Positions 15,283 to 24,096 are shown, numbered from the stretch's first letter. The stretch is DNA of 64,000 nt from DATARH01 sp963705325 (GCA_963705325.1 OY970069.1:62001-126000); one strand, 5' to 3'. The notes: a model not told the origin generated them from the sequence alone. Translations and numbers: made by a program.

Positions 15283-15362
15283 GGGCCACCCCGGCTTGCA
15301 CCGGGGCCCATTCTTCAGCCGCTCCAGAGCGGATAAATGGGTCCCGGCTGTCGCCGGGATGG
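15283..15362. repeat. Compound palindromic repeat between cobT and cobS
   Basis: Three small hairpins follow one another: CCCCGG/CCGGGG (15289-15306), CCGCT/AGCGG (15319-15332) and TCCCGGC/GCCGGGA (15342-15359). The flanking words GGCCCATT and AATGGGTCC also pair. This is a REP-like element and occupies most of the divergent promoter region of cobT and cobS. Confidence 0.6.
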
Positions 15363-15410
15363 AGCCGTTGAAAGGCTTATGCGCCGGTTCACCTATTAAG
15401 AAAACCCGCT

Positions 15411-16190
15411 ATGGTCGCGGCGATGAAGGGCGGGTTCGGCATCTTCACGCAATTTCTCACCGCGACCACGGTGCTGACCCGGCTGCCGGTCGCTGCGCCG
15501 GATCAGGAAGGCGCGCCCAAGGAAGGACTCGTGGCCGGCTGCTGCTGGGCATTCCCGGCCGTCGGCGCCGGGGTCGGCTTTATCGCCGCCGGGGTGATGA
15601 TGCTGGCGACGCTGTTCGGCCTCCACATCGCCGCCGCGGCGCTGCTCGGGCTCGTCGCCGCCGGTCTCGTCACCGGCGCGATGCACGAGGACGGGCTCGC
15701 CGATACCGCCGACGGGTTTGGCGGCGGCCACACGCGCGACGAAAAGCTCGCGATTATGCGCGACAGCCGCCAGGGCAGCTACGGCATCATCGCGCTCATT
15801 GTCACGATCGGGCTGCGCGCGGTGGCGCTGAGCACGATGCCGGACCCGATCGAAGGAGCACTGGCGCTGATCGCGGCGCATGCCGCCTCGCGCGCGGCGC
15901 TGCCGCCGGCGCTCTATTTGATGCGCCCGGCGCGCGAAGACGGGCTCGGCGCGACAGCGGGGAAGCCGAGCCTCGCTGCCGTGCTTGTCGCCGTGGCGAT
16001 CGGCGCGGCGGTCGCGATCGGCATGCTCGGCCCGTGGCGCGGGGTTGTCGCGCTCCTCGTGATGGGCGCGGCGGTCACCGCCACAGCGGTGCTTGCGCAG
16101 CGCCAGATCGGCGGCTACACCGGCGATGTCCTAGGCGCATTCCAACAAGTGGGAGAGATCGTCATGCTGCTGGTGGCGGCGGCGCGATGA
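15411..16190 (+). CDS. cobS: Adenosylcobinamide-GDP ribazoletransferase (cobalamin synthase)
   Basis: The 259-residue inner-membrane protein joins adenosylcobinamide-GDP with alpha-ribazole (phosphate). The catalytic acidic motif is present as MHEDGLADTADGFGGG (about residue 80-97), followed by MRDSRQGSYGIIALI and a late QIGGYTGDVLGAFQQVGEI. All of these are hallmarks of CobS/CobV. Several membrane helices flank the motif. The start is either ATG 15411 or ATG 15423. The stop overlaps the cobC start. It is named cobV in Pseudomonas denitrificans and differs from the CobS chelatase subunit. Confidence 0.95.
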   Translation: MVAAMKGGFGIFTQFLTATTVLTRLPVAAPDQEGAPKEGLVAGCCWAFPAVGAGVGFIAAGVMMLATLFGLHIAAAALLGLVAAGLVTGAMHEDGLADTADGFGGGHTRDEKLAIMRDSRQGSYGIIALIVTIGLRAVALSTMPDPIEGALALIAAHAASRAALPPALYLMRPAREDGLGATAGKPSLAAVLVAVAIGAAVAIGMLGPWRGVVALLVMGAAVTATAVLAQRQIGGYTGDVLGAFQQVGEIVMLLVAAAR

Positions 16191-16891
16191 GCGGTCCGCA
16201 AAATCAAGTTTCGCCGTTCAACCCCGGCGCGGTCGGCGCCGGCGATGCCGGTCGCGAGGCGGTGACCACCCGTTTCTGGTGGGTGCGCCACGCGCCGGTC
16301 GCGCATGAGGGCCGCATCTATGGCCAAAAAGATATGCCGTGCGATTGCAGCGACGACGCGGTGTTCGCGGGGCTCGCGCGCCAGCTGCCGCGAAGAGCGG
16401 CGTGGGCGGTGAGCAATCTGCGCCGCACCCACGAAACGGCGCGGGCGATCGTGCTGGCCGGGCTGCCCGGCCCGGAGGAAATCCCCGGGCCGCACGCCCC
16501 GGCCATCGCCGATCTCGCCGAGCAGAATTTCGGCGACTGGCAGGGCATGACCTACGAGGAGCTGCGCCATTCGCGCGGCGGCGCGTTCCACCGTTTCTGG
16601 CACGCCCCGGCGCATCAGCGCGTCCCGGGCGGCGAAAGCTTTGTCGAGATGATGGCGCGGGTCGACCGCGCGATCCTGGCGCTGATCGAACAGCATCGCG
16701 GCCGCGACATCATCGCCGTCGCCCATGGCGGGACGATCCGCTCGGCGCTGGGCATGGCGCTCGGGCTCGAACCCGAGCACTGCCTCGCCTTCACGATGGA
16801 AAACTGCTCGCTGACCCGCATCGACCACATCGAGGGGCCGGGGATGGGTCACAACTGGCGGGTGATCACCGTCAACCGCCCGCCGCAGTAG
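16187..16891 (+). CDS. cobC: Histidine phosphatase, alpha-ribazole phosphatase (CobC)-like
   Basis: The 234-residue protein is a branch-1 histidine phosphatase: phospho-acceptor in WWVRHAPVAHEG, second Arg in SNLRRTHETA, acid LAEQNFGDWQGMTYEEL, and second catalytic His in VAHGGTIRSALG. Its ATG overlaps the cobS stop, so removal of the 5'-phosphate from alpha-ribazole phosphate or cobalamin phosphate is the natural role. About 25 residues of unstructured, non-conserved N-terminus precede the domain, so a later start is possible. Confidence 0.88.
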   Translation: MSGPQNQVSPFNPGAVGAGDAGREAVTTRFWWVRHAPVAHEGRIYGQKDMPCDCSDDAVFAGLARQLPRRAAWAVSNLRRTHETARAIVLAGLPGPEEIPGPHAPAIADLAEQNFGDWQGMTYEELRHSRGGAFHRFWHAPAHQRVPGGESFVEMMARVDRAILALIEQHRGRDIIAVAHGGTIRSALGMALGLEPEHCLAFTMENCSLTRIDHIEGPGMGHNWRVITVNRPPQ

Positions 16892-16903
16892 CGGAGCCCC
16901 CGC

Positions 16904-17311
16904 TCAGCCCGGCTGGGGCATCTTCGGAAAGCGTCGGAGGTCGTCCAGCAGCGCCCATGGCTGCGCGCTGTCGCAATAGATTTGCATCACCGGCTTGACC
17001 GAGCCGGGATTGTCGAGCGTGCCGGTGGGGATCATCACCACATCGGCCATGATCGCCGCCTCGACCTGCACCGGCGAGCCGCATTGCGGGCAAAACCGCC
17101 GATAGGTGGGATTGCCGGTGTCGCCCTTGCCCTCGTAGGTGCTCACCGCCCCGGCCAGTTTGACCGCCGGCTTGGGGACCGCGACAACGGTGTTGAACGC
17201 TGTTCCCGACCCCTTCTGGCAGGTCGAGCAGTGGCAAACGCCGACAAAGATCGGCTCGGCTTCACCGGAATAACGCACCTTGCCGCAAAGGCAGCCGCCT
17301 TCGAGCTTCAT
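16904..17311 (-). CDS. GFA/CENP-V domain zinc protein
   Basis: The 135-residue protein has the zinc-binding layout of the GFA (glutathione-dependent formaldehyde-activating enzyme-like) family: GGCLCGKVRYS, CHCSTCQKGSG and RRFCPQCGSPV provide the cysteines. Most family members have no proven activity; some bind glutathione or act as S-hydroxymethylglutathione-related enzymes. It lies on the opposite strand to the cob genes, convergent with cobC, and is probably unrelated to cobalamin. Confidence 0.88.
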   Translation of the reverse strand: MKLEGGCLCGKVRYSGEAEPIFVGVCHCSTCQKGSGTAFNTVVAVPKPAVKLAGAVSTYEGKGDTGNPTYRRFCPQCGSPVQVEAAIMADVVMIPTGTLDNPGSVKPVMQIYCDSAQPWALLDDLRRFPKMPQPG

Positions 17312-17384
17312 AACGCTCTCCTCTCTGGTTATCGAAGAAGATTACCAGGGAATGTGGCATCCAGGTGACGGCTACTGCCGAGCC

Positions 17385-17555
17385 ATGCTAGCGTCGCGCT
17401 TGCGATGCGACAGGGAAGTCCGGTGCAAGACCGGCGCTGCCCCCGCAACTGTTAGGGCGAGTTCCGCGGCAGCGGCCACTGGATGGTCTCCATCCGGGAA
17501 GGCGCCGCGGGCGACGACCCCGAGCCAGGAGACCTCCGCATCGCCGCTGAAACGG
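17385..17555 (+). promoter_or_regulatory. Cobalamin (AdoCbl) riboswitch
   Basis: The leader upstream of cobU contains the conserved core of the B12 aptamer. GACAGGGAAGTCCGGTG is followed by CAAGACCGGCGCTGCCCCCGCAACTGT (17409-17452), and the B12 box is GAGCCAGGAGACCTCCG (17523-17539). The two conserved segments have the correct order and spacing with a variable arm between them. The B12 box ends about 45 bases before the cobU start, so binding of adenosylcobalamin should block ribosome access or elongation. It governs cobU-cobW-cobN-orf-cobO-cobQ. Confidence 0.95.
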
Positions 17556-17583
17556 CAGGATTCCTCGGGCGGAGGAGGAGCCT

Positions 17584-18123
17584 ATGTCATCCCCGGCGGG
17601 CGGATTGCCCGCGATCACCCTGGTTCTCGGCGGCGCACGCTCGGGCAAGAGCCGCTATGCCGAGACGCTCATCACCAACGCGGCCGAAGGCGGCACCTAC
17701 GTCGCCACCGGCGAGGCTGGAGACGATGAGATGGCCGCGCGCATTGCCCACCACCGGGCACGCCGCAGCGACTTCTGGCGGACGGTCGAAACACCGCTCG
17801 ATCTGGCGCCGGCGATCCTGGCGCATGCCGATCCGGCGCGGCCCGTCCTGGTCGATTGCCTGACCTTGTGGCTATCGAACCTGCTCGGCGCCGGACGCGT
17901 CGTCGAGCACGAAAGCGAGACGCTGCTCGGTGCGCTGCGCGATGCCCGCGGGCCAGTGGTGCTTGTCGCCAATGAGGTCGGCATGGGCCTCGTGCCAGAA
18001 ACGCCGCTCGGCCGCGAATTCCGCGACGCGGCCGGCCGGCTCAATCAGGCGGTGGCCGCGCAAGCCGAGCGGGTCGTCTTTGTCGCGGCGGGATTGCCGC
18101 TGGTGCTGAAAGGAGCCGCCTGA
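17584..18123 (+). CDS. cobU: Adenosylcobinamide kinase / adenosylcobinamide-phosphate guanylyltransferase
   Basis: The 179-residue bifunctional enzyme phosphorylates adenosylcobinamide and then transfers GMP to it. Seen are the P-loop LVLGGARSGKSRYAE (Lys at residue 22), the MAARIAHHRARR segment carrying the guanylylated histidine, VLVDCLTLWLSNLL, and VANEVGMGLVPETPLGREFRDAAGRLNQ. It is also known as cobP. It is the first gene after the riboswitch, and its stop overlaps the cobW start (TGATG). Confidence 0.95.
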   Translation: MSSPAGGLPAITLVLGGARSGKSRYAETLITNAAEGGTYVATGEAGDDEMAARIAHHRARRSDFWRTVETPLDLAPAILAHADPARPVLVDCLTLWLSNLLGAGRVVEHESETLLGALRDARGPVVLVANEVGMGLVPETPLGREFRDAAGRLNQAVAAQAERVVFVAAGLPLVLKGAA

Positions 18124-19148
18124 TGCGGCGCATTCCCGCGACGATCGTCACCGGGTTTTTGGGTGCGGGCAAGACCAGCCTGGTGCGCCACCTGATCGGC
18201 GCCGCCGCCGGCTACCGTCTGGCGATCATCGTCAACGAATTCGGCGAGCTCGGCATCGACCGCGAGCTGCTGCTCGGCTGCGGCAACGAGACTTGCAGCG
18301 ACGACGACATCGTCGAGCTGGCGAATGGCTGCTTGTGCTGCACGGTCGCCGACGACTTCCTGCCGACCCTGACCAAGCTGATCGAGCGCGACGCGCCGCC
18401 CGACCATATCCTGATCGAGACGTCTGGCCTCGCGCTGCCGAAACCGCTGGTGCAGGCCTTCGCCTGGCCGGAGATCCGCACCGCGACGACGGTCGACGGC
18501 GTGCTGACCGTGCTCGATGCAGCCGCGCTCGCCGCCGGCCGCTTCGCGGACGATCCCGTGGCCGTCGCGGCGCAGCGGGCGGCCGACCCGACGATCGAGC
18601 ACGACAACCCGCTGGAAGAGGTGTTCGGCGACCAGCTCGCCTGCGCCGACCTCGTCATCCTCAACAAGACCGACCTGGTGGGAGCCGCTGAGTTGGCGCG
18701 GCTGAAGGCCGAGATCGCGGCGCGGCTACGGCCCAGCGTGCGGGTGATCGAGACGCGCGACGGCAAGGTTGCGCCCAGCATTGCGCTCGGCCTCGACGCC
18801 GCCGCCGAGGACGACCTCGCCGCGCGGCCATCGGTCCACGAACTCGAAGGCGAGCACGACCACGACGATTTCGACAGCTTTGTCGTGTCGCGCGGCCCCG
18901 TCGACGACGAGGGCGCATTCCGCGACCGCCTCGCGGTGGCGATCCGCGCGCATGACATCCTGCGGGTGAAAGGCTTTGTCGACGTCCCGGGCCGCGACCG
19001 GCGGCAGATCGTCCAGGCGGTCGGCGACCGTGTGCAGCACTATTTCGACCGCCCGTGGGAACCCGGTGAAGCGCGCGCGACACGGCTCGTGGTGATTGGC
19101 AAGAAGGGCCTCGATCGGGCGGCCATCGCGGCGGCGTTGGGAGACTGA
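18123..19148 (+). CDS. cobW: CobW, cobalt-handling GTPase
   Basis: The 341-residue G3E-family GTPase has P-loop TGFLGAGKTSL, the metal-binding motif NGCLCCTV (C-x-C-C), the Switch/Walker B IETSGLALP, the guanine specificity motif LNKTDLV, and a histidine/aspartate-rich insert (EGEHDHDD). A CobW_C domain follows. CobW is thought to load Co(II) onto the CobN chelatase. Its position directly before cobN, and under the riboswitch, agrees. The ATG overlaps the cobU stop. Confidence 0.95.
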   Translation: MRRIPATIVTGFLGAGKTSLVRHLIGAAAGYRLAIIVNEFGELGIDRELLLGCGNETCSDDDIVELANGCLCCTVADDFLPTLTKLIERDAPPDHILIETSGLALPKPLVQAFAWPEIRTATTVDGVLTVLDAAALAAGRFADDPVAVAAQRAADPTIEHDNPLEEVFGDQLACADLVILNKTDLVGAAELARLKAEIAARLRPSVRVIETRDGKVAPSIALGLDAAAEDDLAARPSVHELEGEHDHDDFDSFVVSRGPVDDEGAFRDRLAVAIRAHDILRVKGFVDVPGRDRRQIVQAVGDRVQHYFDRPWEPGEARATRLVVIGKKGLDRAAIAAALGD

Positions 19149-19156
19149 CCTGATGC

Positions 19157-19243
19157 GTCATTGCGAGCGTAGCGAAGCAATCCCGTGCCGGGTGGGCGCC
19201 CCGATCGAGATTGCTTCGTCGCCTGCGGCTCCTCGCAATGACG
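19157..19243. repeat. Inverted repeat of the CATTGCGAG...GATTGCTTCG family
   Basis: The left arm (19157-19182, GTCATTGCGAGCGTAGCGAAGCAATC in sense) pairs with the right arm (19209-19243, GATTGCTTCG...CGCAATGAC) around a short GC-rich centre. It fills the 106-base gap between cobW and cobN. Words of this type are frequent dispersed repeats in alphaproteobacterial genomes. It may modulate expression of the downstream half of the riboswitch operon. Confidence 0.75.
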
Positions 19244-19254
19244 GGCAAACCTAG

Positions 19255-22200
19255 ATGCATCTCCTCGCCACCGAACCCGGCACTATCGCCGACGGCTCGG
19301 CGGCGGTCGATCTCGCCCAGACGCCCGGCGATATCGCCGTGCTGACAAGCGCGGATACCGAGATTTCACTACTGGCTTCGGCGCAGAGGGCGCGGCGTGC
19401 CGCCGATCCGGACGCACCGACCCTGCGGCTCGCGCCGATCCTGCGGCTCGGCCACAACCTTTCGGTCGATCTCTATATGGAGGTCGTCGCCAAGGCGAAA
19501 CTGGCGGTCGCGCGCATACTTGGCGGCAGCGGCTATTGGCCGTACGGGATCGACCGGTTGGTCGAGGCGTGCCGTGCGCACCGTATCCCATTGGCGCTGC
19601 TGCCCGGTGACGACAAGCTTGATTCGGAGCTGGCCGAGCAATCCACCTTACCGCCCGACTCCTGCCGCCGGCTGTGGCGCTATCTAGCGGAGGGCGGGCC
19701 GACCAATGCCGACAATTTCTTGCGCTACGCGGCGTCGCTGATCGGGCGCGGGACCGCGTGGGCGGAACCGGCCCCATTGCTGCGCGCCGGCCTCTATTGG
19801 CCGAGCAGGCCGCTGCCGGGCCTTGCCGATGTTGAAGCGCAATGGAAAGGCAAGCTGGGCGCGGTGCCCATCGTGTTCTACCGCGCGCTGGTTCAGTCCG
19901 GGAACACCGCGCCGGTTGATGCGCTGATCGACGCGCTCGCCGCGCGCAAGCTGCGCCCGCTGCCGATCTTCGTACAGAGCCTGAAGGACGGCGAGGCGGC
20001 CGCCCTGATCGCCGGCGCGTTTGCCGCGCACCCGCCCGCCGTGATCCTGAACGCTACCGGGTTTTCGGTCGGCGCGTCCGGCGGCGACGACCCGCTACGC
20101 GCCGATTGCCCGATCCTGCAGGTGGTGTTCTCCGGCGGCGACGAGGAGAGCTGGCGGGCGGGCACGCAGGGGCTGGGGCCGCGCGACCTGGCGATGAACG
20201 TGGCGCTGCCGGAGATCGACGGGCGGGTATTGACCCGGGCGGTGTCGTTCAAGGCGCCGCTGGGCCGCGACCCCGAGACCGAAGCCGATCTCGTCGGCTA
20301 CCGGCCGGTCGCCGACCGCATCGCCTTTGTCGCCGATCTCGCGCGCAACTGGGCGCGGCTCAAGGCGAAGCCGCCAGCCGAGCGGCGGATCGCGATCGTC
20401 CTCGCCAATTATCCGAACAAGGACGGGCGGATCGGTAACGGAGTCGGGCTCGACACCCCCGCCTCGGCGGTGGCGATCCTGCGCACGCTGAAAGGCGCGG
20501 GGTATCGCGTGACCGATATCCCCGAAACCGGCGCGGAATTGATGGGGCAGCTGTTCTCCGGCCCCTCCAACGCGAGGCCGCAAGCGCCCGCCGACGAGCG
20601 GCTTCAGCTCAATGCCTATTCGGCCGTGTTCGCGACCCAGCCGCGCTCGGTGCAACAGCGTGTCGCGGCGCAATGGGGCTCGGCGGAGCGCGACCCGTTC
20701 TTTCACCCGAGCCAGCTCGATTGCGGGCATTTCGGGATTCCCGGCTTTCGCTGCGGCAATGTCGCGGTGCTGATCCAGCCGGCACGCGGCTACAACCACG
20801 ACCCGAAGGCCACTTATCACGACCCGGCACTGGTCGCGCCGCACGCCTATCTCGCGACCTATGCGTGGATCGCCGACGAGTTCCGCGCCGACGCGGTGAT
20901 CGACCTCGGCAAGCACGGCACCTTGGAGTGGCTGCCGGGCAAGGCGCTGGCACTATCGGCGGAGTGCTTTCCCGAGGCCGCGCTCGGGCCGCTGCCGCAT
21001 CTCTATCCGTTCATCGTGAATGATCCGGGCGAAGGCACCCAAGCCAAGCGGCGGGCGCAGGCGGTGATCGTCGATCACCTGACCCCGCCGCTGACCCGCG
21101 CCGGCAGCTATGGCGAACCGGCCGAGCTGGAGCGGCTGATCGACGAATATTACGATGCGGCGCGCGGCGATCCGCGCCGCATCGGCCCGCTTGCCGCCGA
21201 AATTCTCGAACGCGCCCGCAGCGCCGGGATCGACCGCGATTGCGGCATTGGCGCGGATGACGATCGCACCGATGCTTTGAAGAAACTCGATGGGTTCTTG
21301 TGCGAGCTCAAGGAACTGCAAATCCGCGACGGGCTGCACGTCTTCGGGGCGAGCCCACGGGGCGATCAGCTCGATGCGCTGCTGCTGGCGATCGCCCGCG
21401 CACGCCGGGGCAACGCCCCGCAAGACGAGTCTCTGCTAAGGGCGCTCGCGGCCGATCTGGATTTGGGCATCGACCCGCTGACCGTCGACTTCGCCGAGGC
21501 ATGGACGGGCAAGCGCCCTGAGGTGTTGAAGGGGGTCGCATCGTGGCGCACCGCCGGCGACACGGTTGAGCGCCTGGAAGCGCTGGCATTGCGGCTGGTC
21601 TCCGGCGCGGCTGCGACGGAGCCAGGCTGGGTGACGACAGCAGCCGTGCTCGACTGGATCGCGCAGACCCTGCGTCCAGCCGTCGCGGCCTGTGGCGGAG
21701 GCGAAATCGCCGGCATCCTTGCCGGGCTCGACGGGCGCTTCGTCGAACCCGGACCGTCCGGGGCGCCGAGCCGCGGCCGGCCCGAGGTGCTGCCGACCGG
21801 ACGGAATTTCTATTCGCTCGACACCCGCGCGGTGCCGACCCCGGCGGCATGGCAGCTTGGCTGGCATTCGGCGGGGCTGCTGGTCGAACGCCACGCGCAG
21901 GAGCACGGCAACTACCCGGCCCGGGTGGCGCTGTCGGCCTGGGGTACCGCCAACATGCGCACCGGCGGCGACGACATCGCCCAGGCGCTGGCGCTGATCG
22001 GCGCGCGCCCGGTGTGGGAACCGGCGAGCGGCCGGGTCACCGGGTTTGAAATTCTTCCGGCGAGCGTGCTCGACCGCCCACGGGTCGACGTTACCTTGCG
22101 CATCTCCGGGTTTTTCCGTGATGCGTTCCCGGGCCTTATCGATCTCTTCGACAGCGCGGTGCGCGCGGTCGCCGCGCTCGACGAACCCGAGGCAGTCAAC

Positions 22201-22977
22201 CCGCTCGCCGCGCGCTTTGCCGCCGACCGGGGGAGGCTGGAAGCGGACGGCATCTCGCCGAGCGAGGCCGCGCACCGCGCCGGCTACCGCATCTTCGGCG
22301 CCAAGCCAGGGGCCTACGGCGCCGGGCTGCAAACCCTGATCGACGAGCGCATTTGGGACGACGAGAGCGACCTCGCCGATGCTTGGCTCACCTGGGGCCA
22401 ATATGCCTATGCCGCCGGCGGAGAGGGCAAGGCGGAACGCGGCCTGCTGGAAGCGAGGCTCGGCAGCGCCGACGCGGTGCTGCATAACCAGGACAACCGC
22501 GAGCACGATCTGCTCGACAGCGACGACTACTATCAGTTCGAGGGCGGCCTCGCGTTGGTGGTGCGTCACCTTTCGGACAAGGCGCCGGCGGTCTACCACA
22601 ACGACCACTCGGTGCCCGACCGGCCGCGCATCCACACCTTGCGCGAGGAACTCGGCCGGGTGGTGCGCGGGCGCGCCGCCAACCCGCGCTGGATCGCCGG
22701 GGTGATGCGCCACGGCTACAAGGGCGCGGCGGAGATCGCCGCCACCGTCGATTACCTCTTCGCCTTCGCCGCCACCGCGCGCGCAGTCGACGACGCGCAT
22801 TTCGATGCGCTCTACGACGCCTATCTCGGCGATCCTCAAGTGCGCGACTTCATCGCCGAGGCCAATCCAGCCGCGTTGCGCGAGATCGAGGCGCGCTTTG
22901 CCGAAGCGATCGAACGCGGGCTGTGGCGGCCGAAGCGGAATAGCGTCGGTGCCGCGGTAGCGGGGGAGCGACACTGA
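19255..22977 (+). CDS. cobN: Aerobic cobaltochelatase large subunit CobN
   Basis: The 1240-residue protein has the length and motifs of CobN, which binds hydrogenobyrinic acid a,c-diamide and inserts cobalt with the AAA+ partners CobS and CobT. Visible family blocks include LRLGHNLSVDLYMEVV, GYWPYGIDRLVEACR, RIAIVLANYPNKDGRIGNGVGLDTPAS, HLIDLGKHGTLEWLPGK-like text around residue 555, FIVNDPGEGTQAKRRAQAVIVDHLTPP and the terminal HGYKGAAEIAATVDYLFAFAATA. The chelatase AAA+ subunits are not in the window and must lie elsewhere. The stop overlaps the next gene (TGATG). Confidence 0.96.
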   Translation: MHLLATEPGTIADGSAAVDLAQTPGDIAVLTSADTEISLLASAQRARRAADPDAPTLRLAPILRLGHNLSVDLYMEVVAKAKLAVARILGGSGYWPYGIDRLVEACRAHRIPLALLPGDDKLDSELAEQSTLPPDSCRRLWRYLAEGGPTNADNFLRYAASLIGRGTAWAEPAPLLRAGLYWPSRPLPGLADVEAQWKGKLGAVPIVFYRALVQSGNTAPVDALIDALAARKLRPLPIFVQSLKDGEAAALIAGAFAAHPPAVILNATGFSVGASGGDDPLRADCPILQVVFSGGDEESWRAGTQGLGPRDLAMNVALPEIDGRVLTRAVSFKAPLGRDPETEADLVGYRPVADRIAFVADLARNWARLKAKPPAERRIAIVLANYPNKDGRIGNGVGLDTPASAVAILRTLKGAGYRVTDIPETGAELMGQLFSGPSNARPQAPADERLQLNAYSAVFATQPRSVQQRVAAQWGSAERDPFFHPSQLDCGHFGIPGFRCGNVAVLIQPARGYNHDPKATYHDPALVAPHAYLATYAWIADEFRADAVIDLGKHGTLEWLPGKALALSAECFPEAALGPLPHLYPFIVNDPGEGTQAKRRAQAVIVDHLTPPLTRAGSYGEPAELERLIDEYYDAARGDPRRIGPLAAEILERARSAGIDRDCGIGADDDRTDALKKLDGFLCELKELQIRDGLHVFGASPRGDQLDALLLAIARARRGNAPQDESLLRALAADLDLGIDPLTVDFAEAWTGKRPEVLKGVASWRTAGDTVERLEALALRLVSGAAATEPGWVTTAAVLDWIAQTLRPAVAACGGGEIAGILAGLDGRFVEPGPSGAPSRGRPEVLPTGRNFYSLDTRAVPTPAAWQLGWHSAGLLVERHAQEHGNYPARVALSAWGTANMRTGGDDIAQALALIGARPVWEPASGRVTGFEILPASVLDRPRVDVTLRISGFFRDAFPGLIDLFDSAVRAVAALDEPEAVNPLAARFAADRGRLEADGISPSEAAHRAGYRIFGAKPGAYGAGLQTLIDERIWDDESDLADAWLTWGQYAYAAGGEGKAERGLLEARLGSADAVLHNQDNREHDLLDSDDYYQFEGGLALVVRHLSDKAPAVYHNDHSVPDRPRIHTLREELGRVVRGRAANPRWIAGVMRHGYKGAAEIAATVDYLFAFAATARAVDDAHFDALYDAYLGDPQVRDFIAEANPAALREIEARFAEAIERGLWRPKRNSVGAAVAGERH

Positions 22978-23453
22978 TGGCCGCGCGCCCGAACCGTACC
23001 ACGCGATGGCTGTTCCGGCTGCCGGCCTACCTCTACCACTGGCACTGCGGCTGGCTGCTCGGCCATCGCTTTATGCTGCTGATGCACACCGGGCGCCGGA
23101 CCGGGCGGCGGCACGAGACGGTGCTCGAGGTCGTGGAGTACCGCGCTGCGGTGCGCGAAGCCGTGGTGATGAGCGCATTCGGCCGTGCCGATTGGCTGCG
23201 CAACATCGAGGCACGCCCGAACGCGGCAGAGGTTGTGATCGGGCGCGAGCGCTTCGCCACCGCGCACCGGCTCCTTTCGCCAGAGGAGGCGGTCGGCGCT
23301 ATGGGCGGTTACGAGCGGCGCAATCGCTTCATGGCGCCGGTGATACGGCTGGGTCTCAGTCGGCTCGCCGGGTGGCGCTACCGCAGCACCGACGCCGACC
23401 GCCGCCGCCTTGCCGCGCAATTTCCGTTCGTTGCGTTCAGGCCCGCGCGATGA
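22977..23453 (+). CDS. Split-barrel deazaflavin/flavin oxidoreductase-like protein in the cob operon
   Basis: The 158-residue protein resembles the nitroreductase-family deazaflavin-dependent (Ddn/F420H2-quinone reductase-like) split beta-barrel group: LLMHTGRRTGRRHETVLEVVEY, VVMSAFGRADWLRNIEARPNAAEVVIGRERF and RRLAAQFPFVAFRP. Its start overlaps the cobN stop and its stop overlaps the cobO start, so it is translationally coupled between cobalt insertion and corrinoid adenosylation. Those two steps need reduction of Co(II) to Co(I). A role as that reductase, functionally like CobR, is my inference. The cofactor could be FMN or F420, and no catalytic residue can be assigned. Confidence 0.75.
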   Translation: MAARPNRTTRWLFRLPAYLYHWHCGWLLGHRFMLLMHTGRRTGRRHETVLEVVEYRAAVREAVVMSAFGRADWLRNIEARPNAAEVVIGRERFATAHRLLSPEEAVGAMGGYERRNRFMAPVIRLGLSRLAGWRYRSTDADRRRLAAQFPFVAFRPAR

Positions 23454-24067
23454 CCGATCCGACCGAAGCCGAGATCAATGCGCTCCACCGGGAGAAGATG
23501 GCCCGGCGCAAGGCGGCGCGCGACCGCGTGCTGGCGACCAAGACCGAGGAGCGCGGCCTCGTCATCGTCCACACCGGAGCCGGCAAGGGCAAATCGACCG
23601 CCGCGTTCGGCATGGTACTGCGCTGCCTCGGCCATGGGATGCGGGTCGGAGTGGTGCAGTTCGTCAAGGGTAAGTGGGGCACCGGCGAGCGCGACGTCTT
23701 GGCGAAATTCCCGGACCTCGTCACCTGCCGGGCGATGGGCGAGGGCTTCACCTGGGATACGCAGGACCGCGAGCGCGACATCGCCGCCGCCCGCTCGGCG
23801 TGGGAAGTGGCGAAGAGCCTGATCGCCGATCCCTCCTACGGCATGGTGCTGCTCGACGAGCTGAACATCGTGCTGCGCTACGACTACCTGCCGCTGGACG
23901 AGGTGCTGGCGGCGCTCAAGGCCAAGCCGCGCGATCTGCACATCGTCGTCACCGGCCGCAACGCCAAGCCCGAACTAATCGAGCTCGCCGACCTCGTCAC
24001 CGAAATGACCTTGGTCAAACACCCATTTCGCGCCGGTGTCAAAGCCCAGAAGGGGATCGAATTTTGA
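23450..24067 (+). CDS. cobO: Corrinoid adenosyltransferase CobO/BtuR
   Basis: The 205-residue ATP:Co(I)rrinoid adenosyltransferase is of the CobA/CobO/BtuR type, which attaches the 5'-deoxyadenosyl group to cobalt. P-loop VIVHTGAGKGKSTAAFG, VGVVQFVKGKWGTGERD, the GEGFTWDTQDRERD block and MVLLDELNIVLRYDYL are all typical. The C-terminus ends in VKHPFRAGVKAQKGIEF, the usual family end. Its ATG overlaps the preceding stop. Confidence 0.95.
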   Translation: MTDPTEAEINALHREKMARRKAARDRVLATKTEERGLVIVHTGAGKGKSTAAFGMVLRCLGHGMRVGVVQFVKGKWGTGERDVLAKFPDLVTCRAMGEGFTWDTQDRERDIAAARSAWEVAKSLIADPSYGMVLLDELNIVLRYDYLPLDEVLAALKAKPRDLHIVVTGRNAKPELIELADLVTEMTLVKHPFRAGVKAQKGIEF

Positions 24068-24096
24068 CGCGCCCGTCTGCGCGCATCCCCATTTTC

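Noticed and set aside
15032..16186. N-terminal extension of cobC reaching back through cobS
   Set aside because: This part is a shadow of cobS and the repeat; CobC begins at the ATG at 16187 overlapping the cobS stop.
21436..22974. 512-residue open frame antisense to cobN
   Set aside because: Shadow of cobN codons; no domain text and biased composition.
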